64,000 bases of DNA. Origin: Tetradesmus obliquus. Its lineage: Eukaryota; Chlorophyta; Chlorophyceae; Sphaeropleales; Scenedesmaceae. Of this stretch, positions 35,291 through 47,602 are shown piece by piece. The position numbers were made by a program, and so were the translations under genes. The DNA lies in contig CP126206.1 of assembly GCA_030272155.1 (NCBI GenBank), positions 2,046,001 to 2,110,000 of the forward strand, in the 5' to 3' direction. The notes under the pieces are model-generated. The model searched no databases, was not told the DNA's origin, and was given only the letters and a program-made list of their open reading frames with translations. Each line of letters opens with the position of its first letter. The first letter of the stretch is position 1.

Positions 35291-37203
35291 TGGAAGTGGC
35301 ATGAAGCGCAGGTGGAGGCGCAGTCAGAAAGCTTCAAGAGCAAGAAGAGGCGCATACAGAAAGGATGCAGGAGAAGGGATGCTTCAGCGGCAGCATGGTG
35401 CACGTTGTGCTGCCGAGCTGCTTGAACGCATACTCAGCAGAGCTGTGCTGTGCGCTGTGCAGGCGAGGGGTGGTGATGGCGCTGCTTGTGGCGCACATAC
35501 GACGGTGACAATCATCTCTAGCAACTTGTGGTTGGTGCATCGAGTGTGGCACTCTGCTGGACTTGTGTGGATGGCATCTGTCTAGCTCTCATCTCGCATT
35601 TTGCATGTCAGCGCGCTGTGTGTGTCCACACTGGCTCCTGCCAGTGTGCAACATGCAGCTGTGGCGGCCTGCATCATGCAGCTGTGGCTGTGTGCTATGC
35701 AACATGCAGCTGTGTGGCTGCCTGCATCATGCAGGTTTGGCTGTGTGTCCCCACTGGCTCCTGCTAGTGTGCATCATGCAGCTACAGCCGTCCTGGCCGC
35801 CTTCTTAATTCACTCCTTGCCAACAAATGCATGCCTGCAGCTGGTGCCAACATGCATGCAGAAGGCAGTACACAGATAGCCTGCACGCTGTGTGCACTGC
35901 TACTGGTGAGGCTCGTGTACTGGCTCCAGCTGGTGATGCGTTTGCCGGTGCTCTTTCTGTGTGATCGTGAGACTGTTTGACAGTTTGTCATATGCCACAT
36001 CATATGATGTGCCTGCTGGCAACTCTGCTGTTTGGTGTAAGGCATGCAGCCCTCTCACTCAACACCGAGATCCTGCTGGTTCCAATGCATTGCCATGCTG
36101 TGCTGCTCGCCTACAGTGCTAGTTGGAAGCTACACATTTATATCTATCTGCAGCACCCTGCACGGCCACGGCCCACAACAGGCATGCACAGGCACTTGAT
36201 ACTGCATGCTTGCACCGTATCGTATGTGAATCATGCACGGTGGTGCGGTGATCGCTCAGCCATCAGCCACGCAGCAGGGGGCAGTGGTCAGAAGAGGTGC
36301 TGCATGCCATATTGCATGTATCTGCTATGCTTGGTACCACAACGGCTCATCATGTGGAGTACTTGGTAATCTGATGACGATGATGATGTTGATGTTGCCC
36401 AAATGTTCCTTTCACACTGTCACAGGTGCAGATGCCGCGGCGGTTTCCATTGTGATCGCAGCAGAACAGCAGCGGCGGTTGCTGTCATAGGTCAAGCCTG
36501 TATGGTCAGGCTGCAGTCAGGGGCAGGAAGACCTTGGATCAGCTGCTCCTAAGCATCGCGCAGTGCCTGTGAACACGTGACAGCAATGGACATTATCATA
36601 CATTACATTACATTATCATTGGCTGTTACATAGGGGCCGGCACCTAGCCAGCAGTACTGCACTAGTGCAGCTGTGAGTGCACGACAAGTACGTGCACGTG
36701 TCCTGTGATTGATTGTACTGCCCGGCACATATCAACGTTGTCGAACTCAAGGCACACTGCGACTCACAGTGCACAGCTCAAAGCACACACCTGCGCAGGG
36801 TCTATAGGCATTGAAGCCATACACGACTGCTCTCTGGAGCAACCCATGCTGGCATGCTGATTGCAATCCCCTGAGCTTCACAAATCAGGCTGCTGCTAGC
36901 ATCAAGCCAGCCGGAGCTTCGTCTCTGCTGCCAACCGTCAGCAAACAGCAGCGCTACATGCCATGCATATTTTACACGGCTGCGATGGCAGCCCCTAGCA
37001 CTCGCTGAAATTGACAACTGTCAAGCTGTCAAGATCTACAGCTTCCAGCACAGCAGAACGTCTGCGCCTGCCACACCTGCCGTCACATCACCACCACCCG
37101 GCAGTCAGAGCAGCTGCTGCAAGACCTTATGGCTTGGCTGCTGCGGTTCAATGCGCAGCTACTAGCGTGGTACGCAGCGCCACATGCCTTGCCACCATCC
37201 GCC

Positions 37204-40200
37204 TCACTGCGTGGCCACGGCTGTGTCTGCCTCGCCTGCTGCTGCAGCTGCTGATGGGGCGGCTGGCACCTCTTTGTTGCAGATGGGGCAGGTCTTGTTC
37301 AGGCCCAGCCACTGCACAACACACGCAGCACCAGTACATGATAGGCGGCAAGCTTAGTGTGCATGTCACCAATGCGCTGACTAGAATGCATGTCAACCCC
37401 TGTATGGCTGCATGGCACCTCATCATGAAGCTTCCATGTAGCTGACAGTAGCCACAAATTAATGTGCCTGCCGCTGACTCACTGACTCAGCCATGTTGCC
37501 ACCCCACGTGGCGCACACCACCAGCCACCAGCTGCCAATACCAAACCAATGCAAGCTGCGTCCTGTCCGCTGATGTGCCAGCTAATTTTTTTGCCACCGC
37601 ACCTGGTCCACGCACTCCTGGTGGTACATGTGCCCGCATGGCAGCAGCCGCGCCATGTCTGCGTCCTCATAGTCGCACTGGCAGATGGTGCACCTGGATG
37701 TCACAGCGCAGCACAGCACAGTGTACACATGTACCACACAGCTTGAGTCAGGAGCTGCATGAGTGTGCAACTACAAAGTGCATTGCCGACCATACTTGCA
37801 GGATGCTGCGCCGCAGCTGGTGAGCGCCTTCAGTAACAATATGCATGGCGCACCCGCAGGCGTTATGCAGCTGGCATATGCACATCAGAGCAACGTCTCA
37901 CCACCTGCTAGCCAGCAAAAAACAAAACCGCGCCGGAACCACAGCTGCTGCATACATCACAACATCTTCATGAGTACATCAGCCCTGCACTCACATGCTT
38001 GCTGCTGCCAGCGCCTTCTGCGCCAGCTGCTGCACCTGCCGCCCTGTCGGGCTGCTGCCGCAGCAGCCGCTGCTGCTGCTGCACTGCTGGCGCAGCTGGC
38101 CCACCTGCAGCTGCGGCAGCTGCTGGATGGCGTCGCGCTGCATGCCCTTGCCGACCTTGCCTGCCACATCACCTATGGCATTCAGATCCTGGAAAGAAAG
38201 CAGCAGCAGCAGCAGCAGCAGCAGAGCATCACGTTAGATCACATATGGCATGGCAGGCTGAGGTGTATGTTCTACAGACCATCATCATCCAGGATAGCTG
38301 TCACACCCTATGGCTGTGCCGCTGGGATGTATTGTAGCCCCTGCAAACGCGCTGAGTACCGGCTGCTGCGACGACTGCTCTGCAAGACACCACAAAGCAG
38401 CAAGCTCACAGGCCGCTAGTAGTGCTGCTGCGCCCACCTCATAGCCCAGGCTGTCAAAGTCCAGCTCCTCGTCAGCATCATCAAACTGGAAGCCTGCAGC
38501 AGACACGCGGCAGCAGCAGCAGCAGGACCCACACGTGGCGTTGAAGAGCGCGTGCTGGCCACGGGTAGCCATGCAGGGGCAGGTGCTATCATGCCTGATA
38601 AGCACTGCTGCTGTCAGGCTCTAACACAGCTGCTGCAAGCGCGTGTGTATTATCACTGAACCAGCAGCACGCATGCTAATTCTCAGCCAACCGCTCACCC
38701 AGCGCCGCATGCATGCCAGCAGCTACCCCACACACGCATGCACCAGCAGCATCCCCAGCACCACTCACCCAGCCCTGCCAGGCCCTGCATGTGCCGCTGC
38801 ATCTGCCTCCCAAGCCCAGCTGGTCCTCCTCCGACTGCAGCCGCCGTGCCAGCGCCTCGTCACCCTGAACCCCGCCATACTCACCTCCCTGCTGCTGTCG
38901 GATGCATTGCAGCCATCACAAACATACATGCACATCACAGTCTGCCTCACTGCAGCAGCAGCAGACACCTGCATCCCCAGCACCACTCACCCAGCCCAGC
39001 CAGGCCCTGCATGTGCCGCTGCATCTGGCCCCCCAAGCACAGCTGGTCCTCCTCCGACTGCAGCCGCCGTGCCAGGCCCAGCAGCTGGCCCCAACAAGCA
39101 TGCACCAGCAACAGCTTCCCCACTCACTTCCTCCGACCGCAGCCGCCTTGCCAGTGCCTCGTCATCTAGATCCTCGTCATCAAACCTGTTCCTGTGCTCT
39201 GCTGCTGTCCAGATGCATCACGGCTACCCCATACATGCACATCGCATTCTGCAGCAGCAACACGTGTGTACGTCCCAGCACCACTCACCCAGCCCTGCCA
39301 GGCCCTGCATGTGCCGCTGCATCTGGCCCCCCAAGCCCAGCTGGTCTTCCTCCGACTGCAGCCGCCGTGCCAGCGCCTCGTCATCCACATCCTCCTTTTT
39401 CCCATCATACTCACCTCCCTACTGCTTTCAATTGTATTGCAGCCACCTCAGACATGCATGCGCACTACAGACTGCCGCACTGCAGCAGCAGGCATGCACA
39501 GTGCTTGGCTAAACCACAGCACCACTCACCCAGCCCTGCCAGCCCCTGCATGTGCCGCTGCATCTGGCCCCCCAAGCCCAGCTGGTCCTCCTCCGACTGC
39601 AGCCGCCGTGCCAGCGCCTCGTCATCCAGGCCCTCTAGACCCTCGTCATCATCAAAGCCCTCATCGCCCTGCTGCTGCTGCTGCTGCTGCTGGCCGCCCT
39701 GCTCGCTGCCGTCCTCGTCGTAGCTCCCTGCTGCCGCCTCGCCGGCGTAGAAGTGTGAGCCGTAGGAGCTGAGCAGGCAGGGGCAGCAAGAACAGTCAAC
39801 ACAGCAGTGTTCACGAACAGGTTGTTTGCAATCTGGTGCAGGGTGGCTCACCAGCGTAGAAGTGTGAGCCGTAGGAGCTGAGCAGGCAGGCAGCCAGAGT
39901 GGATACAGCAGTGTTCATGAACAGGTTGTTTGCAATCTGGTGCAGGGTGGCTCACCAGCGTAGAAGTGTGAGCCGTAGGAGCTGAGCAGGCAGGCAGCCA
40001 GAGTGGATACAGCAGTGTTCATGAACAGGTTGTTTGCAATCTGGTGCAGGGTGGCTCACCAGCGTAGAAGTGTGAGCCGTAGGAGCTGAGCAGGCAGGGG
40101 CAGCAAGAACAGTGAACACAGCAGTGTTCATGAACAGGTTGTTTGCAATCTGGTGCAGGGTGGCTCACCAGCGTAGAAGTGTGAGCCGTAGGAGCTGAGC

Positions 40201-41231
40201 AGGCAGGCAGCCAGAGTGGATACAGCAGTGTTCATGAACAGGTTGTTTGCAATCTGGTGCAGGGTGGCTCACCAGCGTAGAAGTGTGAGCCGTAGGAGCT
40301 GAGCAGGCAGGCAGCCAGAGTGGATACAGCAGTGTTCATGAACAGGTTGTTTGCAATCTGGTGCAGGGTGGCTCACCAGCGTAGAAGTGTGAGCCGTAGG
40401 AGCTGAGCAGGCAGGCAGCCAGAGTGGATACAGCAGTGTTCATGAACAGGTTGTTTGCAATCTGGTGCAGGGTGGCTCACCAGCGTAGAAGTGTGAGCCG
40501 TAGGAGCTGAGCAGGCAGGCAGCCAGAGTGGATACAGCAGTGTTCATGAACAGGATGTTTGCAATCTGATGTGTGGTGCCTCGCCGGCGTAGAAGTGCGA
40601 GCCGTAGGAGCTGAGCAGGCAGGCAGCAGTAAACCACAAAACTCGTGGTGTGGGAAGGTGCGTGAATGTGCGTGTACTGTATAAAGTTGAGGCACCCTGA
40701 TGCTGTTGTTGAGGTAACGAACAGGTGGTGGAGCAGCCAGAAGCTGCTGTTGCTGCTGCATAATTTGTTAGCGGTTGGCACTGCTGCTGCACATCACCAA
40801 TGTTTGACAACTACTTACCCGCCTGCGCTGCCGCCCATCAGTTCAAGGAAGGCACGCTCCTGTTCCTGCAGCACCCTGGCCAGTAGCAGATCCTGGTCCT
40901 GCAAGCATGCCACGTAACCCTTGATGCAGCGCACTGAAGCAAGCACCGGAGCTGATCATGCCAACTGCAGCAGCAGCACCACTGCAGGAACCCGTTCTGC
41001 CCAGCATGATGTGCACACATCGCCTCGAACAATAAACATTTGAGGAATTGCAACATATTCTGCAAAGTCTGCTCCGCAACTCATCAGGGCAGCTTGACGA
41101 GTAGGTGACCGTTGTCCTGGTCCTGCTGCTGTTGCTGTGCTGCTATGCAACCCTTCAACAACGGCACTCACAACGTGACCCTTTGGTGCTCCTCCAACAG
41201 CAAACACTGCCTCCTGCTGCTCTGCGTCCAT
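37204..41231 (-). CDS. BIG BROTHER-like RING-H2 E3 ubiquitin ligase
   Basis: Seven exons, in transcript order: 41231-41172, 40898-40819, 39768-39530, 38493-38438, 38188-37995, 37693-37603, 37311-37204; 828 bp, 275 aa, phases agree. The C-terminal RING-H2 finger has all eight ligands: C211, C214 (CTIC), C229, H231, H234 (PCGHMYH), C237, then C248 and C251 (TCPICNKEV). Upstream come acidic stretches (DEELDFDSLGYE) and LARVLQEQERAF and LARRLQSEEDQL, helical motifs like those before the RING in plant BB/BBR ligases. The protein should transfer ubiquitin from an E2 to unknown targets; BIG BROTHER limits organ growth in Arabidopsis, which need not apply to an alga. Introns carry two exon-derived arrays. 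A (CTG)n run on the sense strand precedes exon 5 (38205-38225). Confidence 0.87.
38755..39529 (-). repeat. Three to four partial copies of RING-gene exon 3 with donor
   Basis: Copies of the 3' part of exon 3 (LARRLQSEEDQLGLGGQMQ...GLAGL) with GTGAGTGG donors start at about 38761, 38983 and 39281 (plus coordinates of the donor end); a shorter remnant is at about 39127-39180. They lie downstream of the true exon end (39530) in the transcript. Spacing is 220-300 bp, longer than in other arrays. Confidence 0.88.
39769..40625 (-). repeat. 104-bp array of a cryptic 26-nt microexon
   Basis: Nine occurrences of the exon 3 start lie at plus positions near 39751, 39860, 39964, 40068, 40177, 40281, 40385, 40489 and 40592; steps are 103-104 bp with two of 109. 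The first position listed is the true exon. On the gene strand most copies read acceptor CTCAG, 26 nt (SYGSHFYA), then donor GTGAGCC, so each looks like a complete microexon. As 26 is not a multiple of three, including one or two would shift the frame; three would not. Units are nearly identical, hence recent. Confidence 0.95.
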
Positions 41232-42369
41232 GTCTAGTCACGCCCAGAAAGCAGTAAACGCAAGCTGACCTAGCGACTGCAGGTTTCGCCAGCAAAACGC
41301 AAATAGATTAGAGCTGATTACAGTAGTTATAGTTTGTCAAGAAGAGGAGAATAGCAACATGTGCCGGCTTATGTTTGTTCAATGTCTGTTTCTGACAGTT
41401 CAAAGGGAGACCAGCACCCAAAACAGCTGGAGCTCGACTATAAAGTTGTGCATTAGTAGTGTATTGTGACAGATTGCACGACTGCAGGCATAGGGGCTAC
41501 AACAAGATGGTGTACTGTTCATGGGACACTGCGGTTCTGGTATTGACAGCAAAGTGACACAACATTGGCTATCAAGATTGCCTGAACCAAGGCGCTGGGT
41601 TGATGCAGTATCAAGCTGCATGCGTTGATTTTTTCCAGTGAACAGTGGCCCTGGACATGTTCTGCCCACACATGTGCAATGTGCTCCACCTCCAGTAGAT
41701 GCTGTGCCGCCGCGGCACAGCATGCGGCATATGCATGCACTGTGTCATGCACTGCCTGACAACCCCTGTAACCATCCAAAAGAAAGACACTGCCGTGTAG
41801 GGGAGGACTGCCATTGCCCACGATGGACTTACTTTCTTGGTTACCAAAGGGGACCCATCTCAATGGCTGGCCACAACCGTTGAAATCTTTACTGCAGACT
41901 GCTGCAAGTTCCGCACATTGCAGAGCCTGCGCACGTGCCATCGGATCCGCCATCAACGGCTGTTACAACAAGCCATGTCAGCGGCAGGCTGCAACCGACA
42001 GCTGCCGCAGCTTGGCAAGCCATGTGACCGGGTACATGTGCTAAATGTATATGTATGTGCACGGCATGCACCAGGTGTACACACTTGTGCCCTGTAGCGC
42101 TGTTTGCATGCACAGTGCACATCTAAAAAATGCATTTGAGCAGCCGGCAGAGGACTTTGCTCAACCTGCTGTGCAGTGCAGTGTGTTCTGGATGCTGCGT
42201 TTTGTGGTGCACGCAGGCAGGTGCACAAGCAGCATTGGAACATGCCGCATGCGGCATCGTTCTACTGCACTATACTGTAAGCTGTGTCTACCTTCCAGAT
42301 GCAGCTGCACAAACAGCATCTGCTGACCCTAATCTTTTGGAGGACAGCTGACACCCCTCGAGGGAGCTC

Positions 42370-42384
42370 CAGCGTCAGACGCTG
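42370..42384. other. 15-bp palindrome CAGCGTCAGACGCTG
   Basis: Seven-base arms around a central A. It shares AGCGTCAGACGCT with the intergenic palindrome at 13276-13294. Both lie in divergent intergenic regions. Confidence 0.55.
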
Positions 42385-43706
42385 CGGCTGCAACAGTATG
42401 TCAATCTGTGTGCCGCAACATGGCCCTAGAAAGACATGGGCCTAGGCTGCAGACCATCGCTCCTCTTCTGAACTAGACGGACTCCCTCTCCCCTCGGAGG
42501 GGACAATGTCAAAACTCGCATCATGGTGCAGCTGCTGCTATCCTGAAGCTGCAGCTACAATGCGCCTTGAACTGTCAGTGTCAGCTGGACTGCAAAAAGC
42601 AGGACAGGGTGAGGTGCCCCACGCTTGCAGGAACAAGTGCAGACAGGGATGTGTCAACAGTATGGCAGCAGTAGCAGCAGCAGCAGCAGTAGCAACAGGA
42701 GCCGCCTTCTTAGTAGCCCGCACCACATGTGTTTTGAAATCATGACAGCTTCCAGCTGCCGTCAAACGCAAGTGCCCTTGACTTGAACTGAGCTTCATCT
42801 GCTGCGCGCTGCAATCTGTCCTGAGGTGGTTTGGGAGTGGCTCCCCGTCTGGGTTCTCCCCTTGCAAAAAAACTGCAATTGATTGGTTGATTGGTTGCAC
42901 TTTGTCAAATGACAGGCTCTAGGATGCTGTGACAGTCAAAAATGCTACATACGCGGTGTGCAGCAACAAAATGGTTTTGGTGTTATTGTGTTCATTGACC
43001 ACAAAAATCACTCACATACAAGCATGCACCAATGCTATATGCATCTACAAGTGTACTGCGTTGCGTGTTGCGTTACATGCCTGCAATCGCAGGGTGCTTC
43101 AGTTACCCTTGGGGCCTGGTGGTGAGCTAATTACCTTATAAGGTCCTGAATGACTGTCTGCCAGCATAATCAGTCAGCCTGATGGCAAAGTGAAGACTGG
43201 CGCCACGAGTCGGGAGGAAAGGCATGCAGCAACATTCTCAAGCGTTTAAACATATGCAGGAGCTGAGATGTGCGAAATGTGCAGCTGCCAAGGTTGAGGA
43301 TGAGTCGTGCAGCCTGTCAGGCTGCCAGCAGCTGAGCCACATTCATCCCGGATGCGAGGCTTGACCAACGTAACATTCCTCCATTATCAAACGTATTTTG
43401 CTACAGTTATGCAGCACAATCGGCGAAATGTGGCACTGCGAAGGTGCATGGGTGCATGTCGTCCAAGTTCGTTCCTTCCGACGCACAGCCTGTCTGACTG
43501 AACTCAGCCCAGCTACCATCATATAAGGTTGAACTTTATGGCACCGCACTGATCGTCACCCTGATTCACCTGCTGCCAGTACTTTGCTACGCGTCATTAC
43601 GCACGCGAATGCGAACTGCTTGGAACGACACGGACGTCCCGCCACGCCCCTTGCATCCCTCCTCTTGGACCGCAAAACGATTGCTGTTACTCTAATTGAT
43701 AACTCT

Positions 43707-43713
43707 TATATAG
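43707..43713 (+). promoter_or_regulatory. Candidate TATA box of the expansin-like gene
   Basis: TATATAG about 140 bp upstream of the ATG at 43848, in an otherwise GC-richer stretch. No other promoter element is evident. Confidence 0.35.
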
Positions 43714-43847
43714 CAACGTACGCATTTCAGCAGACAGGCTAAGGCTCGCCTGCTCGCCTGCCTGAAACCACTTCCAGCGCTTGCTTCCACCTACAAAGCG
43801 CACGCCCGGTCAAGTCACATTAAAGGAAGGTCAATCAATCCTTTTCA

Positions 43848-45288
43848 ATGTCTCTAAGACGACCAGCCAGCTGCAGCACCAGTGTGCGCGGCGTCCTCAG
43901 CTGCCAGTTACTGCTGCTGTGCTGCTTAGCACTGACAGCCCCAAGACAAATTGCCGCCCAAGGTGGCTACACATTCGGGCAGGCAACGTGGTATGACAGC
44001 ATACTGCAGTGAGTAACATTTTTCAAAGTTCGCGCAGTTTTTTTATTGTGTTCCTGAGTGCCGGGGGATTTTGCAGCATCAGCAGTGATGCGCCTTCATC
44101 AGGCTAGAAGCAGTGCTGCCGCAAGTTGCACAACTGTTCAGTCAGTAGGAACTGCAGGCACCACCACATTGCGGCAGTACAGTGTGCCTGATGCTGTTTT
44201 TGTATTGACAGGTTTCAGCCCAGCATGATGCAAGCTTTCAGGCTGGCTTGCAAGCAGCTCACTTCACACTTCAAACTGTGAAGTCTGGAGTCTGACATAC
44301 AACCGCTGTTGCTGCTGCTGCTGCTACTGCTGCTGCTGCTGCTGCTGCGCTGCCCTGCAGAGGCTTCTGTGGGTACTTTGACAACATCCCCAGCAACGGC
44401 TTTGTTGGTGAGTGCCGCACAGTGAGCTTGATGCCTGCTAACAGACGCCACTGGCCTTACATGGTGACCTTAGCACCTTAGCACCCTGCAAGCACTGACA
44501 GCTGCAATGTCCTGACCAGCACACCGCTGCCACCTGAGCAGTCCAGCACATGCCGGTGCACCAGGGTGCGCAAGCTTGTTGAACCGTTCAATTCGGCAGA
44601 TTTGGCAAATCAGCGTCTGCAGCACATGCTGCCTGTTGTTTTTGTGATCAACACAAACAAGTGCTCACTCTCTGTGTACTTTGCCGCATTGTGACGCAAC
44701 CTTGTGCTGCGCTGGATTGTGACGCATCCTTGTGCACCCTTGTGCTGCTGTGCAGGCGCCTGGCCGTATGTTGAGACTGATGCTCCCGGCACCGGCAGGG
44801 GCTTCTGGCAGGAGGGGGCAGGAGGCGACGCATGCGGGTGAGTCTTGCTGGCTTGTCTTTGCTATGATAGCACGACGGCTGTAATTCTGTTTGTTGCAGA
44901 GTGCACAGGCAGGGGCTTATGGCAGGAGGGAGCAGGAGGCGGCGCATGCGGGTGAGTCTTGATGGCTTGTCTCTGCTATGGTAGCATGATGGCTGCATGA
45001 ACTGATGTCAATTGGCATTAGCAACGAAAAAAGTCAGCCATTTGAGCCTGGCTTTGGCTCCTGTGTTTGTAGTCATGCAGTTCTCTGTGGTTGGCGTTGG
45101 CTGCAAGTAAGCTCAGCAGGTGCACGCGGTGTAATGTGGTGTGATGTAATGTATGTCAGTGCGAGTCCCAGCCATAGGCGGCATGATGCTGTTGTTTGCT
45201 GAAAGTCTGTCTGCTGAAATACATGCATGAAGTCCTGCTGATGACATGGCACTGCATGTGTGACTACGCAGCCACCGTGGTTAATTGA

Positions 45289-45347
<59 letters not shown>

Positions 45348-45808
45348 GTTTGAGCAGGCGCTGCTTTGAGGTGTCCTGTGTCCCCCGCTTCGTGGAGTCT
45401 GCTGACGGCAGCGTGTTCCTGGACAGGCGCAGCGCCTGCAGGGACACAAGCCGCGGCGCCATTATTCAAATCGTGGGTGAGTCAAAATGACGAAATGACA
45501 AAATGACAAAATTTGATGTCAAATCGTATCAAAATGCTTCTCTCAACAAATCAGTGCAACACCCTAGCAGCAGCCAGCAGCTCTTATGTGGCAGTGAGTT
45601 CCTCCGTCTGAGCATGCAGAATACGTGCAGCTGAGCGATGCAGCTGCTGTGTTTCATGCCTCTGTTGTATTGCTTGACTGCCATAAATCAGTGATGTATG
45701 CTTCAGGATTTTACCTGCTGCGCTTGCAGTTCAGGCAGGTATTGGCAGCCTTCACGTCCGCTGTGACTGTGCCTGTGCTGGCGCCACTCAAGCTGCTGCT
45801 GCCGCCGC

Positions 45809-45883
<75 letters not shown>

Positions 45884-46556
45884 GTTTCCTGCAGACGAGT
45901 GCCGCTGCAGCAACTCTGACCGGCAGCTGAGTGAGCGCGGCAACTTCAACTGGTGCTGCAATGTGAAGACGCCCCGCCTTGGTGTGGACCGGCACATCGA
46001 CATCTCCAAGCAAGTTTTCACTGAGGTGGGTTTGGGGTTTAGGATTCGAGATTGTTTGGTGTTTGGTTTTTGTGTTTCCGCTGCGCACTGGGTCGGACAG
46101 ACAGGTCAGGCACATGGACCTCTCCAAGCAGGTCTTGTCTGAGGTGGTTTGCAACTTGCAACACCCGATTGGGCGTTGGGGTTCATCTTTTGCAGCAGGG
46201 TGTCTGACTTGCACCGGCCTTCAGTGCCAGGGAGGTGTTTGCGTGCCAGCAACACCCCAAACCTTGGGGTGTCAGCCAACACAATCTCATGCGCTGGAGC
46301 ACCTGTTAGCTGCACTGCATCCAACCTAACCTGCTGAGACTTCACCGGCCGCCTGCCTGCCTGCCTGCTCTTGTAGCTCATCCGTGACGGCGATGCTGCA
46401 TCCAAACCCTGCCCGCCTGCCTGCTGCTGAACCCTGCAGCTCATCCGTGACGGCGACTTTGGGCTCGGCATCATGGGCCTGCGCTGGCGCCCCGCGCCCT
46501 GCAGCTACATTGGCCCCGTGCGCCTCACCTGCTGCATCTGAAGTTTAGCAACTAAA

Positions 46557-46621
<65 letters not shown>

Positions 46622-47602
46622 CTTTCTAAACCCTGCAGCTCATCCTTGCGACGGCGACTTTGGTCTAGGCATCATGGGCCTGCGCTGGCGCCCCGCGCCC
46701 TGCAGCTGCATCGCCTGCTGCATCTAAACCCTGCCTGCCTGCCTGCTTCTGAACCCTGCGCCCTGCAGCTCATCCGTGACGGCGACTTTGGGCTCGGCAT
46801 CATGGGCCTGCGCTGGCGCCCCGCCTCCTGCAGCTACATCGGCCCTGTCCGCATCAACGCAGACGGATCCACCACACCCATCCGCGGAGCAGCTGGTGCA
46901 GGTGGCAGCAGCGGCTCTGGCAGGGCCCCTCGGCCACCCCAGCCCTCCCAGCCACCTCGCAGGCCTGCTGCTCCTGCAGTGGCCCCGAAGGCCCCTGCTC
47001 CTGCAAGCAAGCCTGCGCCTCCTCCTGCAAGCAAGCCTGCACCTACTCCAGCTGCAGCACCGAGGCCTCCCACTCCCCCTCCTGCAAGCAGGCCACCTAC
47101 TACCCCACCACCAGCAGCAAGGCCTCCTCCTGCAAGCAAGCCTCCTTCAAACCCTCCGCCTGCCCAGCCCACGCCAGCTCCAAAGCCGAGCAGCAGCAGC
47201 TCTGGCAGCAAGTCTGGAGGGAAGAAGCCGTTGCCCGTGGAGTCGCAGTGCGGAGGCACCTCGGGAAGCTGCAGCAGTTTCGGAGGGTCCTCCGCTTGCA
47301 AGGACCAGCCGTTTTCAGGCTACGAGTGCGAAGCCGGTTTGAACTGCGTGCGACAGTCCGTGTACTACTGGCAGTGCTGGGACAAGGACCACAAAGCAAC
47401 GCTCGATTCAAATTGGTCAAAGACGAAGCCGAAAGGCACGAGGCAGTGCCCGACGTATCGTCCCCTGAACCAGCAGTGCGGAGGCATCGGAGGTGATTGC
47501 AAGGGCGAGGACTGCGTTGACCAGGCTCTGGATGGGTGCTGCGAGCCAGGGCTGTCGTGTGTGAGGTTTGACCAGTACTACTGGGAGTGCAGGAAGAAGT
47601 AA
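43848..47602 (+). CDS. Secreted expansin-like protein with two CBM1-like modules
   Basis: Six exons: 43848-44008, 44361-44407, 44756-44837, 45358-45476, 45895-46025, 46769-47602; 1374 bp, 457 aa, phases agree. Residues 1-38 form a signal peptide (LLLLCCLALTAP, then IAAQ). Residues 40-215 form a double-psi beta-barrel of the expansin/GH45 type: FGQATWYDS, GFCGYFDNI, ACGRCFEVSC, RGAIIQIVDEC, WCCNVK, HIDISKQVF, MGLRWRPASC. A Pro/Ala/Ser-rich linker spans about 225-335. Two cellulose-binding modules of fungal CBM1 type follow: QCGG (C341) to NCVRQSVYYWQCW, with an extra insert and cysteines, and QCGGIGGDC (C417) to SCVRFDQYYWEC near the end. It should loosen or bind wall polysaccharide. Expansins lack hydrolysis and GH45 enzymes need two Asp; I cannot confirm a catalytic pair, so expansin/swollenin-like is the safer name. 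Confidence 0.87.
44310..44348 (+). repeat. CTG tract before expansin-like exon 2
   Basis: A CTG run interrupted by one CTA lies just upstream of the acceptor at 44360. Similar, longer runs precede exons 4 and 5. Confidence 0.85.
45298..45346 (+). repeat. (GCT)16 before expansin-like exon 4
   Basis: Run ends 11 bp before the CAG acceptor of the exon at 45358. Confidence 0.9.
45811..45883 (+). repeat. (CTG)24 before expansin-like exon 5
   Basis: Run ends 11 bp before the CAG acceptor of the exon at 45895. It is among the longest pure CTG runs in the window. Confidence 0.95.
46095..46712 (+). repeat. Partial copies of exon 5 end and exon 6 start
   Basis: Near 46100-46146 a copy of the exon 5 end (MDLSKQVLSE) keeps a donor-like GTGGTT. 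Three copies of the exon 6 start (LIRDGDFGLGIMGLRWRPA) begin near 46378, 46439 and 46638, each after a CAG or TAG acceptor-like end. The third has an extra base. All lie within intron 5. Confidence 0.88.
46559..46621 (+). repeat. (TGCC)n tetranucleotide tract
   Basis: About 15 uninterrupted TGCC units inside intron 5 of the expansin-like gene, seeded in the TGCCTGCCTG sequence that separates the exon 6 copies. Confidence 0.95.

Larger units (their letters stand above)
34535..37203. other. Convergent intergenic region with satellites
   Basis: Lies between the ends of the CBM20-SAP gene (plus) and RING gene (minus). It contains the post-stop SAP copy, the inverted repeat, a minisatellite at 35141-35290, and a region at about 35625-35785 where CATGCAGCTGTGGC-like units repeat. 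TGTAA motifs on the minus strand near 36602-36614 could end the RING transcript. No further gene recognised. Confidence 0.5.
41232..43847. other. Divergent intergenic region between RING and expansin-like genes
   Basis: Should hold both promoters. Open frames of 145 codons (41519-41956, minus) and 120 codons (42538-42900, minus) show no known domain. A short palindrome (42370-42384) shares its core with that at 13276-13294. Otherwise nothing recognised. Confidence 0.45.

Noticed and set aside
35189-35425. A small Gly/Pro/Ser protein
   Set aside because: The frame is a translation of the GGAGCCCC minisatellite.
39769-40625. 104-bp repeats as a CRISPR or centromere-like satellite
   Set aside because: The unit is derived from the adjacent RING-gene exon and is confined to its intron.
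46646-46768. Upstream start of the expansin-like last exon as a gene start
   Set aside because: This is a copied exon start plus TGCC tract in intron 5; the true exon joins in phase at 46769 to the upstream expansin-like exons.
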